Shown here piece by piece: positions 1 through 8,445 of a stretch of 64,000 bases of DNA. The translations under genes were made by a program, and so were the position numbers. The notes beneath the pieces were generated by a model. The model ran no database searches. It had not been told where the DNA came from and worked only from the letters and a program-made list of their open reading frames with translations. The stretch is from Peptoniphilus genitalis (GTDB lineage Bacteria > Bacillota > Clostridia > Tissierellales > Peptoniphilaceae), in NCBI RefSeq assembly GCF_023614525.1, contig NZ_CP097885.1, forward strand, positions 1,734,501 to 1,798,500. Direction: 5' to 3'. Every line of letters begins with the position of its first letter. The stretch's first letter is position 1.

Positions 1-1309
1 TCATACACTTTTCAAACCAATACCAGGTAGGTTTAAGGACTATATAGCTATGCCTAAGCCTAATAAGTATCAATCTCTTCACACAACTGTTATAGACAAT
101 AATGGAGAGACTTTTGAAGTTCAAATTAGGACTTATGAAATGCATCAAACTGCTGAATATGGTATCGCTGCCCACTGGAAATACAAGGCTGGAGTATCTA
201 AAGAAACAGCTTTTGATGAAAACTTAACTTGGCTTAGACAATTACTTGAATGGCAAAAAGACTTAAATGATCCAGGCGACTTCATGGATACCCTAAAGAT
301 TGACTTCTTCGCTGATGAAGTATTTGTCTTCACTCCAAGGGGAGATGTTATAAACTTACCTGAAGGGTCAACTCCAATTGACTTTGCCTACAGAATTCAC
401 TCCCAAGTTGGTAACACATGTGTAGGTGCTAAGGTCAATGGAAGGATTGTACCACTTAATTACACCCTACAAAGTGGTAATATTGTTGATGTTATTACAA
501 ATCCAAACACAAGCCCATCTCTTGATTGGTTAAAAATTGTTAAGAGTCCTCAAGCTCGTAAAAAAATCTTGCAATATTTCAAGGTTAAAGATAAGGAAAA
601 GAATATTGAAAGAGGACGAGATGCTATTGAAAGAGAAGTTAAGAAACTTGGCTACGAAACTCACAAAATCTTGCGTGATGATTGGCTAGAAGAAGTAAAA
701 GAAAAATTAAATATGCTTAGTCTTGATGAAATGTATGCAGCAGTTGGCTTTGGAACTATAACTACTGCCCAAGTAACTGCAAAATTACAAGATATTTATA
801 ATAAGCATTACAAAAAAGACGACAAAGGCATTGAAGAAATTGTTGAATCTAAGAGGAGATACAATAACCAAGGAATTGAAGTCAAGGGTGTTGACGGTGT
901 AAATGTTAGAATTGCAAAATGTTGTACACCAGTCCCTGGAGATGAAATTGTTGGTTATATAACTATTGGAAGAGGAATTTCAGTTCACAGAAAGGACTGT
1001 AAAAATCTACAAAACAATGTTGATCCAGAAAGACTTGTTGAAGTTAAATGGGAAAATTCAAATTCAACAAGCTACAGTGCTTCTATTGAAATCAGGGCCT
1101 TTGACAAGCCAAATGTTATTGCTGATATTGCAAGTAGGGTAAATGAATCTAAACTTAGCATGTCCTATTTAAATGCAAAAGTTGTAAAAAATGGCGACGC
1201 TGTTATAGATATTACAGTTGAAATAACTGACAGTGAAGAACTTGAAAGACTAATGGAAAAACTTAAGAGGATAAACAATGTCCTTGAAGTTTACAGAATA
1301 AAGGCGTGA
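1..1309 (+). CDS. relA: Bifunctional (p)ppGpp synthetase/hydrolase, 3' part (5' cut by window edge)
   Basis: Long RelA/SpoT homologue that makes and degrades the stringent-response alarmone. The frame is open from base 2, and the first visible residues (KPIPGRFKDYIAMPKPN, YQSLHTTV) belong to the synthetase domain, so the hydrolase half lies outside the window. In order one sees the end of the synthetase (EVQIRT, EYGIAAHWKYK), a TGS domain (DEVFVFTPRGD), a helical and Cys-containing region (RIAKCCTPVPGDEIVGY) and a C-terminal ACT domain of about 75 residues. About 435 residues are visible; family members are usually about 730. The first ATG at position 50 is internal and not a start. dtd follows after 4 bases, a common Firmicute order. 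Identity is firm; relA versus spoT naming is a matter of convention. Confidence 0.95.
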   Translation, partial: HTLFKPIPGRFKDYIAMPKPNKYQSLHTTVIDNNGETFEVQIRTYEMHQTAEYGIAAHWKYKAGVSKETAFDENLTWLRQLLEWQKDLNDPGDFMDTLKIDFFADEVFVFTPRGDVINLPEGSTPIDFAYRIHSQVGNTCVGAKVNGRIVPLNYTLQSGNIVDVITNPNTSPSLDWLKIVKSPQARKKILQYFKVKDKEKNIERGRDAIEREVKKLGYETHKILRDDWLEEVKEKLNMLSLDEMYAAVGFGTITTAQVTAKLQDIYNKHYKKDDKGIEEIVESKRRYNNQGIEVKGVDGVNVRIAKCCTPVPGDEIVGYITIGRGISVHRKDCKNLQNNVDPERLVEVKWENSNSTSYSASIEIRAFDKPNVIADIASRVNESKLSMSYLNAKVVKNGDAVIDITVEITDSEELERLMEKLKRINNVLEVYRIKA

Positions 1310-1313
1310 TAAA

Positions 1314-1763
1314 ATGCGTGGAGTAGTTCAAAGAGTAAAAAGAGCAAGTGTATCTGTTGATGGCAAAGTGATTTCTAAAATCGACAAGGGGATTATGCTT
1401 TTACTCGGCATAGAAGCTAATGACGACGAAAAAGATTTAGAATATATTATAAAAAAAGTAAGCAAATTGAGAATTTTTGATGACGAAGAAGGGGTTATGA
1501 ATAAGTCTCTTCTTGATTATGGTCTTGAAATTTTAGTTGTAAGTCAATTCACCCTCTATGGGGATGCCAGAAAGGGCAACAGACCATCCTACATTAGGTC
1601 GGCAAAGTTTGATGATGGAATAATTCTTTATGAAAAATTCATTGAAGAGATGAAAAATTTAGGAATTAAGGTTTCTGTTGGCGAATATGGTGCAGATATG
1701 GATGTTGAACTTATTAATGATGGACCGGTTACTATTTTATTGGATTCAAGCAAGGAATTTTAG
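1314..1763 (+). CDS. dtd: D-aminoacyl-tRNA deacylase
   Basis: Cytoplasmic proofreading enzyme that hydrolyses D-amino acids from mischarged tRNA. The 149-residue length is typical. It starts MRGVVQRV and carries both signature motifs: SQFTLYGD at residues 77-84 and the GPVT cross-subunit motif at 137-140, here as NDGPVTI. It begins 4 bases after relA and ends 8 bases before the next gene, so it is co-transcribed with both. The relA-dtd-MBL order is widespread in Firmicutes. Nothing unusual. Confidence 0.96.
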   Translation: MRGVVQRVKRASVSVDGKVISKIDKGIMLLLGIEANDDEKDLEYIIKKVSKLRIFDDEEGVMNKSLLDYGLEILVVSQFTLYGDARKGNRPSYIRSAKFDDGIILYEKFIEEMKNLGIKVSVGEYGADMDVELINDGPVTILLDSSKEF

Positions 1764-1771
1764 GTGAAATA

Positions 1772-2398
1772 ATGGAATATAAAATTATGAAGTTAGTTGT
1801 TGGAGAGTTACAAGAAAATTGCTTTATACTTTTTGATGAAAACAAGGATGCTTTTGTAGTTGATCCAGGTGGATCAAGTGAAAATATAATTGAAGCTATT
1901 GATAAGAACTCACTAAATATCAAATATATTTTGCTAACTCATGGTCACTTTGATCACGTAGGGGCAGTTGCTGCTCTAGTGAAAAAATACAAGGCGCCAG
2001 TTTACATGTCAAAAGATGACAGGGCCTTCTTAGAGAGTCCAAAGGAAGTCAGAGCTTCTGCCTTTGGTATGCAAATTGAAGCAGCTGATGTAGATGTCTT
2101 TGTAAAAGAGGGGGATGAAATTCCTTTCTCAGAAGGAACTATAAAAGTTATTGAAACGCCAGGCCATACTCTTGGATCAGTTTGCTACTTATTTGAAAAT
2201 TATTTATTTGCAGGAGACACTCTTTTTAATGGATCCATAGGAAGGACTGACTTTCCAGAGTCAAACCATTCACTTATGATTGAATCATTAAAAAAATTAA
2301 AAAAACTTGACGATGAGATTTATGTCCTATCAGGTCACGGTCCTGAGTCACAAATATCCTATGAGAAAATGACAAATCCTTATCTTAGACAATTATGA
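1772..2398 (+). CDS. MBL-fold metallohydrolase, GloB/YcbL-like
   Basis: Small metallo-beta-lactamase-fold hydrolase of 208 residues. The zinc motif THGHFDH lies at residues 56-62, followed by ETPGHTLGS near 132, a FAGDTLF segment and a late LSGHGP histidine, the pattern of glyoxalase II-like hydrolases. The size matches the short YcbL-type branch and not full GloB. The substrate cannot be told from sequence; a hydroxyacylglutathione-like thioester hydrolase is a family inference only. Its stop overlaps the hemZ start (ATGA), so the two are translationally coupled. Confidence 0.85.
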   Translation: MEYKIMKLVVGELQENCFILFDENKDAFVVDPGGSSENIIEAIDKNSLNIKYILLTHGHFDHVGAVAALVKKYKAPVYMSKDDRAFLESPKEVRASAFGMQIEAADVDVFVKEGDEIPFSEGTIKVIETPGHTLGSVCYLFENYLFAGDTLFNGSIGRTDFPESNHSLMIESLKKLKKLDDEIYVLSGHGPESQISYEKMTNPYLRQL

Positions 2399-3723
2399 TT
2401 AATATAGAAAACGAAAGCGAAGGCTTAAAGAAATCAATTTTCGAATTTTTTAGGATGAAGCTTCCTAAAAATTATGAAGATTTAAACTTTGACATCAAAA
2501 TAAAAATTGAAGACCAAAATGTTTTTATTAGCATCTTTGGAGACAAGATAAAGGTTAGTGAAAGGCTTAGGCTTAGGGATGAAAAAGCTCACTTCGCTAT
2601 TAAGAGATATTTATTTGACTTGTTTTCTAAGGGTGAAAATTTTGATCCAAGCTTTGGAATCCTAACTGGAGTGAGGCCCTTAAAACTTATCTCAAAAGTT
2701 TTTGAGGGCTCTTCCTATGATGAGTCCCTTAAAATTTTATGGGACAAGTATAGGATTGGAAATGAGGAGGCAGATTTTTTATATAAAATTTATAAAAATC
2801 AAGAAGATCTAAGGCTTAATTCCAATTTAAAAAATTATAATGTCTATGTGCACATACCCTTTTGCCCATCAAGGTGCCTTTATTGTTCCTTTGACACGAC
2901 AATAGAGAACAAGGGGAAAATGGATTTATACACAAAAAATTTAACCTACGATATAAATTCCTATGAGCTTGAATTTTCTAAAGAGCCTAATTCAATTTAT
3001 ATAGGAGGGGGAACTCCCACATCAATTGGCTTGGACAACTTGGAAAAAATTATTGATTCACTGATTAAAAAGTTTGGCCACACAAGAGAGTTTACTGTTG
3101 AATGCGGAAGAATTGATAGCTTGAGCCTTGAAATTTTAAAAATGTTAAAAGACAAGGGAGTTAATAGGATTTCTCTAAATCCACAGACTTTCAATGAAGA
3201 GGTAATTAACAAATTAAATAGGGTTTCAAATAAAGATTTTTGTTTTTGGTTTGATAAGGCAAGAGAGTTTGGTTTTGAAACTATAAATATGGATTTAATC
3301 ATGGGACTTCCTGGAGAAGATAAGGCTAGTATTCTTGATTCTATAAAAAAAGCAATAGACTTTTCTCCAGAAAATATTACGCTGCACACTCTAGCCTTAA
3401 AGAATGGATCAAAACTTTTTGAAAATTCCTACCACAATGATGAAGACTTTGGAAATCTTTTGGAAGAATCGAAGAAACTTTTAATAGAAAATAATTATGA
3501 ACCCTATTATCTTTATAGGCAGAAAAAATCTGTAATTTCATCAGAGAATATTGGATATGCAAAGAAGGGTCATGCTTCAGTTTATAATATTGTTATGATG
3601 GAAGAACTTGAAAACATTATTGGCTTTGGCCTAGGCGCAAGCACAAAGATTTTAAATGAAAAGGGAAAGTTTGAGAGAAATTTAAATTCTAAAAACCTTG
3701 AAGACTTTCTAAGGAGAAGATAA
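2395..3723 (+). CDS. hemZ: HemZ-like radical SAM protein (coproporphyrinogen III oxidase family)
   Basis: Oxygen-independent coproporphyrinogen dehydrogenase-like radical SAM protein, 442 residues. The 4Fe-4S cluster motif CxxxCxxC is C157, C161 and C164 (FCPSRCLYCSF); GGGTPTS near 206 and the HemN-type downstream motifs follow. The extra ~145-residue N-terminal region (GILTGVRPLKL near 88) is typical of HemZ rather than HemN. No other heme genes are nearby, so a role in heme synthesis is not proven by context; HemZ/HemW-like proteins also act as heme chaperones. It overlaps the MBL gene by 4 bases. Confidence 0.88.
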   Translation: MINIENESEGLKKSIFEFFRMKLPKNYEDLNFDIKIKIEDQNVFISIFGDKIKVSERLRLRDEKAHFAIKRYLFDLFSKGENFDPSFGILTGVRPLKLISKVFEGSSYDESLKILWDKYRIGNEEADFLYKIYKNQEDLRLNSNLKNYNVYVHIPFCPSRCLYCSFDTTIENKGKMDLYTKNLTYDINSYELEFSKEPNSIYIGGGTPTSIGLDNLEKIIDSLIKKFGHTREFTVECGRIDSLSLEILKMLKDKGVNRISLNPQTFNEEVINKLNRVSNKDFCFWFDKAREFGFETINMDLIMGLPGEDKASILDSIKKAIDFSPENITLHTLALKNGSKLFENSYHNDEDFGNLLEESKKLLIENNYEPYYLYRQKKSVISSENIGYAKKGHASVYNIVMMEELENIIGFGLGASTKILNEKGKFERNLNSKNLEDFLRRR

Positions 3724-3725
3724 GC

Positions 3726-5261
3726 TTGAAATTAGAAAAAATTTTAAATAATTTAGATATTATTGATGCAAATTTTGAAATTGATAAAGAAATAGAAATA
3801 AAAAATATCGCCTTTCACACAGACGATGTAGTTGAGGGCGGTATTTTTGTTGCCATAAAAGGATACGTCACAGATGGCCACAAGTTTATAAAGAAAGCAA
3901 GAGAACTTGGAGCAGAAATTGCTGTAGTCGAAGACTACTCTGAGGAAGATATTAAACAAATAAGAGTTGAAAATTCAAGAATTGCCCTTGCAGACATGGC
4001 AAGAAATTTCTATGAAGATCCTTCAAAAGATATGAATGTAATAGGGATTACTGCAACTAATGGCAAGACAACTACTGCCTTTATGGTAAATTCTATTTTA
4101 GAAGAAGATAAAAGAAATACAGGGATTATTGGAACTGTGTTAACAAGATATGCTGATGTAATGATTCCATCTGTACTTACAACACCAGAGTCCTTAACTC
4201 TTCAATCCTATTTCAGGGATATGAAGGACAAGGGAGTAACTGATGTGACTATGGAAGTCTCTTCATCTGCTCAAGAATTATATAGAAATAAAAACATTGA
4301 TTTTGATATTGTAACTTTTAATAATCTTGGCAGAGAACATATTGATCAACATGGAAGTTTTGAAAATTATTTTAGATTTAAATCTAGACTTATTAGACAC
4401 GCAAAAGAAGATGCCCTTGCAATATTAAATGCAGACGATGAAAAAATTTACTCACTAAAGGATAAGACAAGGGCAAAGGTTCTTAGCTTCTCTTTAGAAA
4501 ACAATGACGCTGACTTTGGAATTCAAAATCTTGACCTTTCAACTGGTAAGGGAAAATTTACTTTTAAGATAAATAGGGACATAAAAATTAAAGATTTTAT
4601 TTTAGAAAAATCTGAATTTGAAATCGAACTTGGTTCAGTTGGTTATTCATCTGTAATGAATTCTCTTGTTGCCATAATAATAGGTCTCTGTCTTAAAATT
4701 GATACAGAAACTATAAAGAGAGCTCTAAAAAATTTTAAGGGAGTAGAGAGAAGATTTGAATTAATATTTGATGAAGAATTTAAAATTTTAGATGACCACT
4801 TCGCCAATGAAAAAAATATTGACGCAACTATGGAAACCTTAAAGGAAATGGATTATAAAAATCTTAATATTCTCTATGCAATTAGGGGCAAGAGAGGGGT
4901 TGAAGTAAATCGTGAAATTACAGAAAGATTAGTTAAGTGGATAAAAGTTTTAAATCCAAAATCCCTTACTGCAACCTTATCAAGAGATACTGTCAAGGAA
5001 AAGGACAGGGTAACTGATGAAGAACTAAAAGTTTTTAAAGATATTTTAGAAAAGAATAAGATTGCTTGCAAAGTATATGACACACTCGAAGAGTCAATTA
5101 ACGATGCTATTGACTTACTTGATCAAGATGATGTATTACTCCTTGCTGGTTGCCAAGGCATGGATAAGGGAGCAGGCTTTGTAAAGGAAAAACTTTTGAG
5201 AGAAAACAAGGTGAAAGATATCCAAGGATTTTCTCACAGAATCGACAAGAGAATCTGTTAA
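3726..5261 (+). CDS. Divergent MurE-like Mur ligase
   Basis: ATP-dependent Mur-family amide ligase of 511 residues, starting at TTG 3 bases after hemZ. The N-terminal domain resembles MurE (GGIFVAIKGYVTDGHKF), the ATP loop is TNGKTTT at 111-117, and NLGREHIDQHG and NYFRFKSRL (the Lys normally carbamylated) are present. Signature residues of true MurE are altered: the N-terminal DSR-type motif reads HTDD, SSHAL reads SSSAQ at 179-183, DYAHTP reads DDHFANE near 356, and the amino-acid specificity loop DNPR/DDNP is absent (SRDTV near 419). It is therefore a paralogue or a highly diverged MurE; its amino-acid substrate is unknown. The dcw cluster in this window has no murE. The C terminus keeps an LLAGCQGMDKG segment. 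Confidence 0.75.
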   Translation: MKLEKILNNLDIIDANFEIDKEIEIKNIAFHTDDVVEGGIFVAIKGYVTDGHKFIKKARELGAEIAVVEDYSEEDIKQIRVENSRIALADMARNFYEDPSKDMNVIGITATNGKTTTAFMVNSILEEDKRNTGIIGTVLTRYADVMIPSVLTTPESLTLQSYFRDMKDKGVTDVTMEVSSSAQELYRNKNIDFDIVTFNNLGREHIDQHGSFENYFRFKSRLIRHAKEDALAILNADDEKIYSLKDKTRAKVLSFSLENNDADFGIQNLDLSTGKGKFTFKINRDIKIKDFILEKSEFEIELGSVGYSSVMNSLVAIIIGLCLKIDTETIKRALKNFKGVERRFELIFDEEFKILDDHFANEKNIDATMETLKEMDYKNLNILYAIRGKRGVEVNREITERLVKWIKVLNPKSLTATLSRDTVKEKDRVTDEELKVFKDILEKNKIACKVYDTLEESINDAIDLLDQDDVLLLAGCQGMDKGAGFVKEKLLRENKVKDIQGFSHRIDKRIC

Positions 5262-5270
5262 AGTTGAATT

Positions 5271-5298
5271 TTGACAGGCCTTGTTTTATAATTAAAAT
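5271..5298 (+). promoter_or_regulatory. Promoter for aspS operon
   Basis: TTGACA at 5271-5276 and TAAAAT at 5293-5298 are separated by 16 bases. This sits just after the MurE-like gene and about 110 bases before aspS, giving a leader of roughly 100 bases. Confidence 0.6.
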
Positions 5299-5359
5299 AG
5301 ATTTTTATGGATTAAAAACAATATAAATGGCTAATCGATTATAAAAAATGTTAACGAAT

Positions 5360-5396
5360 AAGCTCCAAACCATTTGAGGCTTGGAGTTTAATTTTT
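5360..5396 (+). terminator. Terminator-like hairpin in the aspS leader
   Basis: CTCCAA at 5363-5368 pairs with TTGGAG at 5381-5386; CC/GG pairs lie inside a single mismatch and A/T pairs extend outside. A TTTAATTTTT tract follows, and the AGGAGG of aspS begins at 5397. It lies downstream of the aspS promoter, so it may act as an attenuator; alternatively it stops read-through from hemZ/MurE-like. Confidence 0.5.
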
Positions 5397-5406
5397 AGGA
5401 GGAAAT

Positions 5407-7182
5407 ATGGCTGAAAAAATGGGAAATCTCAAGAGAACAAATTATTGTAATGAGATTTCAGAAGATATGATTTCAAAAGAAGTTGTCCTAATGGGTTGGG
5501 TGGCAAAGCAAAGGTCATTGGGATCCATAGTTTTTGTTGACTTAAGAGATAGAAGTGGAATTGCACAAATTGTTTTTGACGATACTTCATCAGAAGAGCT
5601 TTTAGAAAAGGCATCACACCTTCGTGGAGAATTTGTAATTGCTGTCAAGGGTGCAGTTCGTATGAGATCTTCAATCAATGAAGAATTAGAAACTGGTAGG
5701 GTTGAAGTCCTAGCTAGTGAACTTAAAATTTTAAATGAGTCTGAAGTTCCACCAATTTATGTCAAGGACAATGACAATGTTGCTGAAAACATGAGACTTA
5801 AGTACAGGACTCTTGATTTAAGAAAACCAAGTATGCAAAGAAATCTTATGATTCGTTCAAAGATTTATAAGATTACTCGTGACTTCTTCTATGATAATGG
5901 ATTTATAGAAGTTGAAACTCCTATGTTAACTAAGCCAACTCCTGAAGGAGCGAGAGACTACTTAGTCCCAAGTAGGGTTAACCCTGGCGAGTTCTATGCT
6001 CTTCCTCAATCACCACAGTTAATGAAGCAATTATTAATGGTTGCAGGAATGGATAGATACATTCAAATCACTAAGTGCTTTAGAGATGAAGATTTAAGAG
6101 CAAATAGACAACCTGAGTTTACTCAAATTGATATGGAACTTAGCTTCGTTGACGAAGAAGATGTAATGGGAATAAATGAAAGATTCCTTCAAAAATTGTT
6201 TAAAGAAGTAATTAACAAAGACATTGAACTTCCTATTAAGAGGATGAAATACTCTGAAGCCATGGATAGGTTTGGGGTAGATAAGCCAGACCTTAGATTT
6301 GGTATGGAATTAAAAGATATTTCTGAAATAGTAAAAACTTGCGGCTTCAAGGTATTTGAAGGAAATACAGAAAAAGGCAAGAGTGTTAGAGGTATCAAAG
6401 TTGATGGCGGAAGTGAATTCTATTCCAAGAAGCAAGTTAAAAAACTAGAATCCTTTGTAAAAGACTATAAGGCAATGGGACTTTCTTGGATAAGAGTTGA
6501 TGAAGAAATTGATTCGCCAATTGCTAAATTTATTTCAGAAGAAACAATGCAAGAAATTATTTCTGCTTTTGAAGCAAAAAAAGGCGATTTAATTTTAATT
6601 CTTGCTGATAAAAATTCTGTTGTATTTAGTGGTCTAGGTAACCTTCGTAACAAAATTGCAAGGGACATGGACTTAATTGACGAAGATGACTATAAACTTG
6701 TTTGGATTACAGAATTCCCTCTATTTGAATATGATGAAGAGGAAGGAAGATATGTTGCTATGCACCATCCTTTCACAAGTCCACTTGATGAAGACGTGGA
6801 TAAATTAGTAAGTGACAAGGAAAATGCAAGAGCAAAGGCTTATGACATTGTTATAAATGGTGACGAAATGGGTGGAGGAAGTATTAGGATCAACGACCCA
6901 GAAGTCCAAGAAAAAATGTTTGAAGCACTGGGCTTATCAGAAGAAGAAGCTAAGAAAAAATTTGGTTTCCTTCTTGAAGCCTTTAAGTATGGAGCTCCAC
7001 CACATGGAGGACTTGCTTATGGTTTAGACAGACTTGTAATGTTATTTACAGGAGCTAAGAGTATCAGGGACGTAATAGCCTTCCCTAAAACTCAAGCTGC
7101 AACTTGTCTATTAACAGGTGCGCCAACAGAACTTACAGAAAAACAATTAGAAGAAGTCCACATTAAGGTAATTGAAGATTAA
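5407..7182 (+). CDS. aspS: Aspartyl-tRNA synthetase
   Basis: Charges tRNA-Asp (possibly also tRNA-Asn if non-discriminating, but asnS is present in this window). At 591 residues it is a full-length bacterial-type class II enzyme: N-terminal OB-fold anticodon domain (VLMGWVAKQRSLGSIVFVDL), class II motif 2 around FRDEDLRANRQPEFTQ, a GAD insertion in the middle, and motif 3 GLDRLVMLF near the C terminus. ATG 5407 has AGGAGG five bases upstream. It has its own promoter and leader, and the RseC-like gene follows after 14 bases. Confidence 0.97.
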   Translation: MAEKMGNLKRTNYCNEISEDMISKEVVLMGWVAKQRSLGSIVFVDLRDRSGIAQIVFDDTSSEELLEKASHLRGEFVIAVKGAVRMRSSINEELETGRVEVLASELKILNESEVPPIYVKDNDNVAENMRLKYRTLDLRKPSMQRNLMIRSKIYKITRDFFYDNGFIEVETPMLTKPTPEGARDYLVPSRVNPGEFYALPQSPQLMKQLLMVAGMDRYIQITKCFRDEDLRANRQPEFTQIDMELSFVDEEDVMGINERFLQKLFKEVINKDIELPIKRMKYSEAMDRFGVDKPDLRFGMELKDISEIVKTCGFKVFEGNTEKGKSVRGIKVDGGSEFYSKKQVKKLESFVKDYKAMGLSWIRVDEEIDSPIAKFISEETMQEIISAFEAKKGDLILILADKNSVVFSGLGNLRNKIARDMDLIDEDDYKLVWITEFPLFEYDEEEGRYVAMHHPFTSPLDEDVDKLVSDKENARAKAYDIVINGDEMGGGSIRINDPEVQEKMFEALGLSEEEAKKKFGFLLEAFKYGAPPHGGLAYGLDRLVMLFTGAKSIRDVIAFPKTQAATCLLTGAPTELTEKQLEEVHIKVIED

Positions 7183-7196
7183 GAATAGGTGATTTT

Positions 7197-7619
7197 ATGG
7201 AAAGTATTGGCATTGTAAGAGCTCAAAAGAACAACAAAATATTTGTGGAATTTACTAGAGAAAGTGCCTGCGGAGAATCTTGCGAGTCTTGTAATGCAAA
7301 GTGCGCTGAATCTGAACAAGAGCTCTTTGAGTTTAACAATACAATTTCTGCAAAAGTTGGAGATGTAGTCAAGATAAAAACCAATGACAAGTCAGTGCTT
7401 TCCTACAAATTTTTAGTTTATGGCTTGCCACTAGTCCTATTTATGTCGGCAATTTCTTTATCTTATTATGTTTTTAATAAGATGGGACTTGCTAACAAGG
7501 ACTTAATGTCTCTCATAGCAGGGGTTTTATCCTTTATTATTTCCTTTATTATACTTAGGAGTATTGATAAAAATTTTGGAAAGACAAGTGGAGCCAGCAT
7601 TCTTATTGAAAAAATGTAG
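7197..7619 (+). CDS. RseC/MucC-like SoxR-reducing system protein
   Basis: 140-residue membrane protein of the RseC/MucC family. Four cysteines near the N terminus (C25, C29, C32, C36 in ACGESCESCNAKC) could bind an Fe-S cluster or metal, and two transmembrane helices lie at about 71-92 and 102-119. Family members accompany electron-transfer complexes (Rnf/Rsx) that keep SoxR reduced; here no rnf genes are adjacent, so the partner is unknown. It lies in the aspS transcription unit, 7 bases before the next gene. Confidence 0.8.
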   Translation: MESIGIVRAQKNNKIFVEFTRESACGESCESCNAKCAESEQELFEFNNTISAKVGDVVKIKTNDKSVLSYKFLVYGLPLVLFMSAISLSYYVFNKMGLANKDLMSLIAGVLSFIISFIILRSIDKNFGKTSGASILIEKM

Positions 7620-7626
7620 GTGAAAG

Positions 7627-8445
7627 ATGAGTAGTAAAAACTGGCACAAGGTTCTCTATATTTTTTCTCTTTGCATCCTAGTCTTGTCTGTATTATTTTT
7701 TGTATATTCTGTTGCAAACAAAAAGTTTTCAACAAGGCTGATTTCTGAAAACAGGGCTTTGGCTCAAGAGATAAAGTCTTTGGAAGATAAGTCTAAGACT
7801 TTTGACAAAGAAATAGATGACTTGGACATTGAATTTAATTTAAAGTCTCAAGAATTTTATGAAAAATATGGATACCAATTTGAAGCCAATAAATCTGAGG
7901 AAATTAAAAAAATAAAAGCAGATTATGAAGAAAAGAACAAGGCCATCAAATCTGAAGTTAGAGAAAGACTAAGAGCTTATGGTGCATTTTTTAATTCAAA
8001 TATTTATGAAAAAGAAAATTACGATAGGATTGTGGATGACTTCTTAAGTATAAGTAGAGAAGAAAATCTTGAAAAGCACAAGAATATTTATAAGGACCTA
8101 GAAATTGAGAGCCTTTTTAAAGACCTAGATGGATTTGCTTCTTATTTGATAAAAGAAAATAAACCATCTAAGGAACTAAATTTATTTGTATTCTATGCAT
8201 CAATATATTCTTCAAGTATTTATAACTTTATAAAGGATGACAAGGTGCCTTTCTCTGAAATATACGTCGATCTTAACAATTTATTGGATATCTACAAAGA
8301 AATGGAAGAGAAATCCTTTAAGACTGGTGACCTATCATCAGAAAAATTAGTATATTTAAAAAACTTCTTAGATGAAAAAGTTTCTGAATACTATAAAAAT
8401 TATGGAATTATAAGGGCCTTGGAAAAGAGTGATAAAAATGAATGA
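7627..8445 (+). CDS. Membrane-anchored coiled-coil protein, unknown function (first of a pair)
   Basis: Not recognised. 272 residues with one N-terminal transmembrane segment (about 10-29), then a long charged heptad-like helix (about 35-110: LISENRALAQEIKSLEDK and on) and a mixed helical C-terminal domain. The predicted topology is a short inside tail with a large extracytoplasmic or cytoplasmic coiled-coil body; no cleavable signal or lipobox is seen. ATG 7627 is preceded by AGGTGAA. Its end overlaps the start region of the next gene, which has the same architecture, so the two may be diverged duplicates acting together. Resemblance to cell-division coiled-coil anchors is only architectural. 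Confidence 0.7.
   Translation: MSSKNWHKVLYIFSLCILVLSVLFFVYSVANKKFSTRLISENRALAQEIKSLEDKSKTFDKEIDDLDIEFNLKSQEFYEKYGYQFEANKSEEIKKIKADYEEKNKAIKSEVRERLRAYGAFFNSNIYEKENYDRIVDDFLSISREENLEKHKNIYKDLEIESLFKDLDGFASYLIKENKPSKELNLFVFYASIYSSSIYNFIKDDKVPFSEIYVDLNNLLDIYKEMEEKSFKTGDLSSEKLVYLKNFLDEKVSEYYKNYGIIRALEKSDKNE

Noticed and set aside
2997..3389. Antisense open frames of 60-170 codons opposite hemZ and many other genes
   Set aside because: They are shadows of strongly conserved genes on the other strand, with no ribosome sites or recognisable domains.
5299..5406. T-box riboswitch before aspS (also considered before asnS and leuS)
   Set aside because: The leaders are too short and lack the conserved T-box GGGTGG-type sequence and specifier stem.
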